Made by a program: the position numbers and the translations under genes
Notes under the pieces: generated by a model
Databases searched by the model: none
Seen by the model: only the letters and a program-made list of their open reading frames with translations
Told to the model about the DNA's origin: nothing
Origin: Haliotis asinina
Lineage: Eukaryota; Mollusca; Gastropoda; Lepetellida; Haliotidae
DNA length: 64,000 bases
Assembly (NCBI RefSeq): GCF_037392515.1
Contig: NC_090295.1
Coordinates: 19,050,001 to 19,114,000 of the forward strand
Direction: 5' to 3'
Shown: positions 57,283-64,000 of the stretch, in pieces
Numbering within the stretch: the first letter of the stretch is position 1
Layout: every line of letters starts with the position of its first letter

Positions 57283-60030
57283 CACACACACACACACACA
57301 TAGATGTACTGCAATTTCGCTGATTACAACGTCAAAACATACTGAGAGAAATAAATAAAGGAATCACAGAAAAATTCCTTTGTCCAGTTTTACTGTTAAT
57401 ATCTGGCCTAGAGTTAAAACATTTAGAAACAGGTGTGACATTTATCTTCTTCCAGACTGAGTTAGGCATTGCTACGGTATTGTAACGGTTGGGGAGACCA
57501 GAAACATGCTTCACACATTTTACCCATGCATGGATTGGAACCTGTGTATTCGGTGTAACAAGGGAACGCTTTAACCACTATGCTACAATACCGTCCCTGT
57601 GCAGGGCTGAAGCACTGAAACTGTAATTGGGAGTTCTTGAAATGGCATGACCACCTTTGGATTTGCATGAACCTTTTTCACAAAATGTCTTTATTTATAT
57701 ATTTCTACGATGACATTTCACAACATCTCCTGGACACATGTTTTCAGGGCTTGTACTACATGGTCTACGACGGTCCCAACGAACGATACCTCCTCACCGG
57801 CGACCGCCTAAATAATTTATATGACACCACCAAAGTAATCTACGACTACAAGAAGGTGAGGGGACAACCGATGTGCTTTACGACTGAACTTGATTGATTG
57901 TTTGTTTGACACCGCACTCGACAATATTCCATCTATTTTGATCGGAAGTGGATCATGCAATCCAGTGATCAACTGCAAGAACATTGATCTTCGCAGTTGG
58001 CATACCATGCATGTGTCAACCAAATCTGAGAGACTGGATCCATGGTAAACTATAGCATGGTATCCCAGTGGATAAGAACGATACGGTTTAACTTACTTTT
58101 ATGTAACCTTTCAATCCTTTGTTTTAAGGGTTAAGATTATTCTCTTAATTATTTTCAATTTCATGACATATGCATCTCTCTTTGATGATAATGATGACTA
58201 TGAGCCCATGTCATAAAGACTGCTTATTTAACATTTCGAAACAATATTGTTTGTTTACAGGGAATTGCTTACAACATAGACGTGCAGAAACGCTCTTGTA
58301 CAACATTCCCCCTTCATGGAAAATTCGAGGATCAGGAGAGCGTTTGTGTTCCACGTAAGTCATTTCAAAGTATATATTTCAATGTTCTGTCCATAGATCA
58401 CAATATTCGATCAAAATTTAGAGTAGACACCCCATTACATTTGAAATTCTCAAGAGTACACTAAAACGGCCGTGTAACGTTAGGAATAGATAGTGTCATC
58501 ACACCAATAACCACTGGTTTACCCGGCTTAGATCACCTCTCAGCAGAGAATGGGTACTTGGTGAGATAAGTCATGTGACTATTAATCTTCTTGCGCCTTA
58601 CAGGCAGCTTGGGTTATCCGGGGTAGTAATGATCAGAATGTAAATATATACAAGCACTTAACAGATGAAAATGATTTACGACTTCCTTTAGATTGCAAGA
58701 ACATTGCTGATCCATTTGTGACCAATAATTTACATTTCGAAGTCTTCCTATAATATTGTGTCAAACACCAAACAAACAAGCAACACACCACCCATATATG
58801 AAATGGTCGCATCCTGTCTTGAGTTCAAAATTGCCGCTGTTCATTAAGCGGAAAATGGGTAGCCGGCGGGTGCCGTTGACCATTGTCCTTCTAACGCCGA
58901 ACGGACAGCTTGGGTTATTCGGGGTAAGAATGAATGTTTTGACTACACGCTTTGGTCAAGATATTAAGTTACATGCACTCAATATAGCATTATTATCTTT
59001 ATCTGAAGTAATAATGTTCATTCTCAGGCGACGCTGTGTACACCGGCCGCTCAGCCTACGGCTTCGATCAGGGCGCGCTGGATTCATGGTCATATGAATA
59101 TAACAAGACCCACCCCGACGGGAGGCACCAGAATATCGAGACAACTGTGACGAAGGAAGACTGCATACCAATAATCACCACAACGATCTCAACAGACGCA
59201 GCAGGTTGGTATGGCAGAGTTAAGGGGTGAATGAGTGAGTTTGTTTCGTTCTACTCCGCCTTCAGCAATATTCCAGCAACATCACGGCGGGTGACACCAG
59301 AAATGGGTTAACGCTTAACCACTAGGTAGGTAAGTATTTGACTGACTGATAGTAGTTAATATTTAGCGTCACATCGCAACATTTCAAAAGCAATAAATTC
59401 AGAATGTAAAAACCTGACGTCGATGAACAGCAAAACATGAGTGAGTGAGTTTAGATTTCCCCTTTTGTGGCAAGCATGGGCTGCTTAGGGCCTATTTTTA
59501 CCCAGGACCTTCACGAGTCAGTAAAATATGTAGTTATGCATTATTATAAAGCTGTCACCGAAGGATAGCAATCGGGCTACAGAACGCCAGAAACTGATCG
59601 CCATGATTGAGGCCATATGGACACACATTACTCTTGAAACCTGCATGGACCGCAGCTGGATTTACATAAGCACTTTCGGCAGTATGGATGAGTGAAGGGA
59701 AGAGGAGAGTTTAGTGAGTGGGTGTCCGCAATACTTAATGAGTGAGTGATTAAGTGAGCTAACATTAGAACAGTGGTCCAGTAAATATGTCCTTACTAGT
59801 AATGTTTTTGTTTGTTAAAATTGGTCTTCACTAACCCATGTTGGTCGTAAGAGGCGACTAACGAGATTTGAATATAGCCGAGAGCGGCGTTAAACAGTAA
59901 ACAAAAAGTCAAACTAATATGTACTTTCTCTCCAGGAGGAAACTCTCTTCACATACTCGGATACAACGACTTCTATCCAGGCATCAGAGATATCAGCATG
60001 TTGGAAATTCCGTCATACTGCCGTGCCTGA
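55270..60030 (+). CDS. Ependymin-related secreted protein, array copy 4
   Basis: Exons 55270-55401, 57748-57855, 58261-58354, 59028-59204 and 59936-60030 encode 201 residues. It is the most changed copy in exon 2 (LNNLYDTTK where the others have LKNLYGTTK), has STSACC at the mature N-terminus, LDSW and NKTHP in exon 4 (the sequon is kept), and KEDCIPII. Exon 4 otherwise follows copy 2 (TGRSAY, RHQNIE). Intron 1 has lost most of the tRNA-type SINE found in the other three copies and has gained a roughly 300-nt insertion at 56436-56750. All junctions are GT-AG and the frame is open. It is probably functional, with possible divergence of the exon 2 and exon 4 surface residues. Confidence 0.93.
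55475..55545 (+). mobile_element. Remnant of intron 1 SINE, copy 4
   Basis: Head (GGGCGGTCGGATAGCCTAGA) joined directly to the tail (AAGGTGGCGTAAAACCATAC), so about 100 nt of the middle seen in copies 1-3 is missing. Confidence 0.65.
56436..56750 (-). mobile_element. Nonautonomous TTAA-target element in intron 1, copy 4
   Basis: About 310 nt private to copy 4. On the right it ends CCTTTAAGG, after which homology to copy 2 (TTAAGGAAATGTCAC) resumes at the TTAA, as expected for piggyBac- or Kolobok-type insertion. No matching inverted end is seen on the left, so it may be truncated. Confidence 0.5.
57237..57300. repeat. (CA)n microsatellite in intron 1, copy 4
   Basis: About 32 CA units with one CG. 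Confidence 0.95.
57483..57600 (-). mobile_element. tRNA-derived SINE, intron 1, copy 4
   Basis: Same element and place as 5155-5275. Confidence 0.7.
57895..58045 (+). mobile_element. SINE fragment in intron 2, copy 4
   Basis: Same as 5545-5705. Confidence 0.65.
59230..59330 (-). mobile_element. Truncated tRNA-derived SINE in intron 4, copy 4
   Basis: Same start as 25390-25555, but the B-box part is missing and the sequence jumps to the A-box part (TAACGCTTAACCACTAGG). Confidence 0.65.
59810..59900 (-). mobile_element. SINE remnant before exon 5, copy 4
   Basis: Only the two ends are left (GGTCGTAAGAGGCGACTAAC joined to AATATAGCCGAGAGCGGCG). Confidence 0.6.
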
Positions 60031-60930
60031 TACTGTAAGTATACCGAAAATAACGATCACTTTTGTCAGTCCTCTAAGTCCAGTGCACCAGATACTAACA
60101 TATCACTCAAGAATATACATACAAACATTCACTGTGTGAAAAACAAAATAACAATGGTTCAACGAACATCATATACTCACATTTCTGTAACTAACACAAA
60201 TGTAATACCAAATACTATACCGGATTAGAGTAGGTCTTCGGATTAGAATTGGTCTTCGGATTAGTAAAACATGATTTATGAGAAGCGACTAACGGGATCC
60301 GGTGGTCAGACTCGACTGACTTGGTTGACAGACGTCAATGTTTTCCAAATGCGTAGATTGATGCTTGTGCTGTTGATCACTGGATTGTTTGGTCCAGACG
60401 CGATTACAAACATGTAGCTGCAATTTTGCAGATACGGCGTAAAGCTTTGCACTCAATCGCACTATAAGTATCAAATACTTGCTTTTCTTGCTTTGGCAGA
60501 GACATAATAAACATATTCTTTTTCTTTGTCACCCATTCAATATTAGACACACTCTTGCGACCCAAAGACAAACATTTGTGAATCAATTCCATACCCTAAT
60601 ATTTTTATTTCAAGACGAGTGGTTGTGTTCGTTACAATAGCACATGGTGTTACATTAGATTAAGCTCATGAATGTGATACAATTTAACATCTAAAAACGC
60701 CTTTCGTACAAAAGTACCAGAGTGGTTAATGCGTTCGGTCGTCACGCCGAAGGCCCGGACTCGCTTTTCCACATGGGTACAGTATGTAACTAGAATGTAC
60801 TTGAGCTTACGTATAATTGTTTTCTGTTTCAGAATATTCCGGAAAAGAAAGACCAGGAACTGTTGTGCACAAATCTCTATGAAAATCTCTAATTTTTATA
60901 CCAATAAAACAATCAGGGATGGCCATATTC
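60031..60930 (+). other. 3'UTR of EPDR copy 4 with a UTR intron and poly(A) signal
   Basis: Donor GTAAGT at 60035, acceptor ending at 60832, terminal exon from 60833 and AATAAA at 60903-60908. Confidence 0.65.
60230..60455 (-). mobile_element. SINE fragment in the 3'UTR intron, copy 4
   Basis: As 45280-45505. Confidence 0.6.
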
Positions 60931-61000
60931 TGCAAATCCGTAGATTTAAATGCAAATTAATTGACCCTGGACCCTTTTATCGTATTTCGCCCTCCATACA

Positions 61001-61019
61001 CCCCCCCCCCCCCCCCCCC
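61001..61019. repeat. Homopolymer C19
   Basis: Nineteen Cs just after the copy 4 terminal exon, where the other units have CCCCC. Could be a genuine expansion or an assembly artefact. Confidence 0.9.
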
Positions 61020-61129
61020 TGATTTTTAGCTGAAATTACTTTCACCCCTTGCCATCCCTGTAAAAATAAGAAAAGGCGTTTTACTTTGTATTCATGCTTA
61101 TCGACAATGCTACATGTCTCAGATTGGGA

Positions 61130-61290
61130 ACCCAGTGAACAACAGCATGAGCATCGAAATCAGCAGGTGGTATACGATGGCATGTGTCAATCAAATCAGT
61201 GAGCCTGACCATCTGATCCTGTTAGTCGCCTCTTACGAGCATAAGTCACTGAAGATCAGTTTTAACGCGGACCTTCACGGGTGCTATGTG
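61130..61290 (+). mobile_element. SINE 3' half downstream of copy 4
   Basis: As 8310-8510. Confidence 0.65.
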
Positions 61291-61439
61291 CAATCATGTG
61301 TTTGAATAATTTCCATTTCTACTTAGAAGGCACAAACTCCAGGGAAGTTTACATCACTGTATACATGTACATCGCTAATTAGGGGTGGCTACTCAAGGAA
61401 ACATTAACTAAAGTAATACCCTGCACACCTAAATCTTCA

Positions 61440-61590
61440 AGAGTGAGCGAGAAAATTTAATTTTACATCGCTTTCAGCAATATTTAAGCAATGCACCAGA
61501 AATGGGTTTCACACGTTGTACCCCTGTTGGGGATCGAACCCGGGTCAGTCATTACCATCGAACACTTTTACAGTGTGGAACCCCAACGAA
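61440..61590 (-). mobile_element. SINE downstream of copy 4
   Basis: As 8651-8805, but with a better B-box complement (GGGGATCGAACCCGGGTC). Confidence 0.7.
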
Positions 61591-61599
61591 CCTAAATCT

Positions 61600-62720
61600 T
61601 CACGAACAATCAGCATGGGAGCAAATTACCTGAGCGTGTAACACAAGGCAAAACATTGAGAATACAACAATCTCGTTGCCAGTAGACTAGGTTCCGTCCT
61701 ATTGCCCAACCGGTCATGCAATAACCAGTCCTGAATTTTAGACTAATTAATATATCTGGATTCATAAATATTAATCATTATGATCTGATACATGTAAGCA
61801 CTTGTATATTGCAACACTACACTCCTTCTGATCCTTTCCAGCACGTCGTACAGCGTGCACTGTCGTGCACTGTCGCAAACCGAATTCATACAAACGGAAA
61901 CCCGGAAATCTTGGAAATCTCAAAACGAAGCTCAGTCGCTAGAAAGGTTTGGGAGTCTGGTTCGGAAATGACATTACAATATATAAATCTCATTGTGCAG
62001 TATAGAACTACATTGAGTAAGCAGAATACATAACAAACACATAACAGGTGTAACCAGAGAGCCAGATGCATTGGGAATCATTTTACGTCCTCATCAAACA
62101 GTGACAAGCTGTGACGTCTTGGTTATGGGCTTTAGTCTGTTTACATTGAAAACGTGCAGATGAATTTGACTTTAAGCACAAAAGTAAAAACGTCGAGTAA
62201 AGTGGATCACAGAATTGTATACATCTTCTGCTAACAGTTGTTTGAGAAACGATCATAAGTTCAAATCGCTATTCTTGGTTAGTATAACAAGAGCGTAATC
62301 ACAGTAACTGGAACAGTTAAAAACAGCCACTGTGGTACATGATGAGTGTTGACTTAGACCAACGCTACTACCCATTTCATTGATTGGTGTTTTATTTATT
62401 GTGCATACCCCTTGTAGTACAAACCAGTAACAGTCATTCGAACCTATGAAACTTGTTGAGTACAAGTTGAATATAATTCTTACATTTATATGATCAGTTG
62501 GCTAGCTAAAATTGTGAGGATTCGCAGTGTTTATTTTCACTTTATTTGATTTCCATTTTTCTTCAACCCAATAATCTCCAACTTAATAAACACTGTTTAT
62601 TTTCAAATAAAACTTTGTCATTTGGTTAGAATGAACATATTTGAACGTTGTTTTCAAATTATCCGTCAATATTTCTTTTAGAAATTGCAAAATATATTTC
62701 TGCATCCTAAAAGGGTGTAT
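61600..62720. other. Conserved noncoding 3' flank, unit 4
   Basis: Counterpart of 8820-10010, but homology stops at 62720 before the TATA-like motif. About 300 nt of unrelated AT-rich sequence (62725-62930) follows before array homology resumes near 62935. Confidence 0.6.
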
Positions 62721-62724
62721 GGGG

Positions 62725-62935
62725 GTTAAGGTCCCCATATATTATTCAATCTTTATTTAACAAAAGTGAATTTTTTCTTGTAAATTCTTATTAATTCTCT
62801 CTACTGAGATTTATATAAATTGTAGTCAGGAACATGTCAGATTTTATCAATTCATTTAAGCATAAATAATGTCTCATGTTGTTTATAGTTAACCACTGCC
62901 ATTAGCAGTTGGTCGGATACATGGATAAATATAGA
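62725..62935. other. Unit 4-specific AT-rich sequence
   Basis: Replaces the TATA-containing stretch of units 1-3. No gene or recognised repeat. Confidence 0.45.
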
Positions 62936-63067
62936 AGCATCATCGCAATTTTCTTCCTCTATGATTCAGACAACAAGTAATCTCTAAACTTTACAAAGGT
63001 TACAGATTAGTCACGGTGTTTCATGATCATACTGTGTTCAAGTTATTTACACTAGTGCCGAAAAGGA

Positions 63068-63260
63068 GTGAGTGAGTGAGTTTAGTTGTACGCCGCACTC
63101 ACCAGTATTCCAGCTATATGGTCGCAGTCTGTAAATAATCGACTCTGGACCAGGCAATCCAGCGATCAACAGCATGAACATCGATCTGCGCAATTGGGAA
63201 CCAATAAAATGTGTCAACCAAGTCAGCGATCTTGACCACCCGATCCCGCGTGTATGAACA
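63068..63260 (+). mobile_element. SINE private to unit 4
   Basis: GTGAGTGAGTGAGTTTAGTT, CCAGCTATATGGTCGCAGTC, GATCAACAGCATGAACATC, ending at CCCGATCCCGCG. It is the least decayed SINE in the window and is absent from the other units at this point, so it inserted after the duplications. Confidence 0.8.
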
Positions 63261-63439
63261 TCTGTGTAATTTCGATAGAGTATTCAATTCTACAGAAAAT
63301 GTACCATTTGACTGACACTGACAGGCACATGGAATCACAGTCTGATACACAAAATCAACAAGGCTTTTCCCTCCTGACAAATGTCATCGAATGATGAATC
63401 AATAGCGATTGTGACAATCATTGGCTTCAATACACCCCA

Positions 63440-63870
63440 AACCACTGATGACGTAAGACGACGAATGACGTCAGACCCGGTCCGTCGCCATTACTGAAGG
63501 AGTTGTTGAGCGTTGACAGGTGGAGGTGGTAGTTTTCTTGTTTGTCGATTCTGGTAGTACCATAAGTATTCTATCGGATTAATGTCAAAAGAACAGGCTG
63601 GTCACGGCGAAAACAACCATGGAAGCACTATGCAGAAAGTTGTTTGTCAGTCTTGCTGCATGAGGCTTTGCTACATTGTGTTGGTAGACAATGTCACGCG
63701 ATCGTTGCTGGATAAATGGCAACACAACTCATTACAAACCTTTATACCTATATCTTGGAGCATTCACGTTGCCAGGAATAATGAAAAGGCTCGTGTTTAG
63801 ATTGCCTCAGATCAATACCCGCACCATAATGCTACCGGTCAGACGTCAGCGCATTTCGACGCCAAACCTT
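63440..63870 (-). mobile_element. Tc1/mariner-like remnant, unit 4
   Basis: Same sequence as 48345-48760 (CTGCATGAGGCTTTGCTAC, GGCAACACAACTCATTAC). It stops near 63870, where the distal unit block begins. Confidence 0.62.
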
Positions 63871-64000
63871 CATTGCATAAATAAAGTGTTGGTCAAGTAC
63901 ATTACACAGAGGAGGATGTTTACATGGAAAACTCAGAGATTTAAGGTAGACGGTTTTGAAAATGTAATGCTGAATGATTCAAACCTGCCGCCATTTTGAT

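Overview
The window is gastropod nuclear DNA, most likely abalone (Haliotis). Three things point there: a spliced, secreted ependymin-related protein (EPDR) family of the molluscan type; dense SINEs with the TTTAGTTTTACGCC and GAGTGAGTGAGT signatures that I associate with Haliotis genomes; and an AT-rich background littered with Tc1-like, LINE, Penelope-like and Polinton-like remnants. The genus is inferred from recall of those repeats, not from a search.

The backbone is a tandem segmental duplication. Four EPDR genes lie on the + strand (ATG to stop: 3503-7339, 21319-26354, 41066-45081, 55270-60030). All four have five coding exons in the same phases, intact splice sites and no internal stops, and encode 201, 201, 199 and 201 residues. 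Each has an E-box (CACGTG) and TATAAAAG about 70 nt before the ATG. Each also has a 3'UTR intron that starts 4 nt after the stop and a terminal UTR exon carrying AATAAA. The repeated unit (about 17.8, 19.5, 14.6 and more than 9.7 kb, measured from a common upstream landmark) includes flanks and transposon debris as well as the gene.

Each unit, left to right, holds: an upstream block with a LINE tail on the - strand and an 'AACTGCATTC' minisatellite; promoter and exon 1; a long intron 1 with SINEs and a CA repeat; exons 2-5; the 3'UTR exon amid SINEs; a noncoding conserved block ending in a TATA-like motif; a Tc1-like remnant on the - strand; short TCCTACGTAGGA palindromic repeats; a second noncoding block; an ATC microsatellite; and a broken Polinton/adintovirus-like fossil on the - strand. 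Between genes 1 and 2 and between genes 2 and 3 a + strand Tc1-like and LINE block and large CA arrays follow. Between genes 3 and 4, and left of gene 1, that block is absent and the fossil is reduced to a stub.

Genes 1 and 3 resemble each other, as do genes 2 and 4, in exon 4 residues and in an intron 3 indel. The spacer architecture groups differently, so the array is mosaic. The first 2.4 kb and the last bases both match the interior of other units, so the array probably continues past both edges. Outside the four genes I see no other intact host gene.
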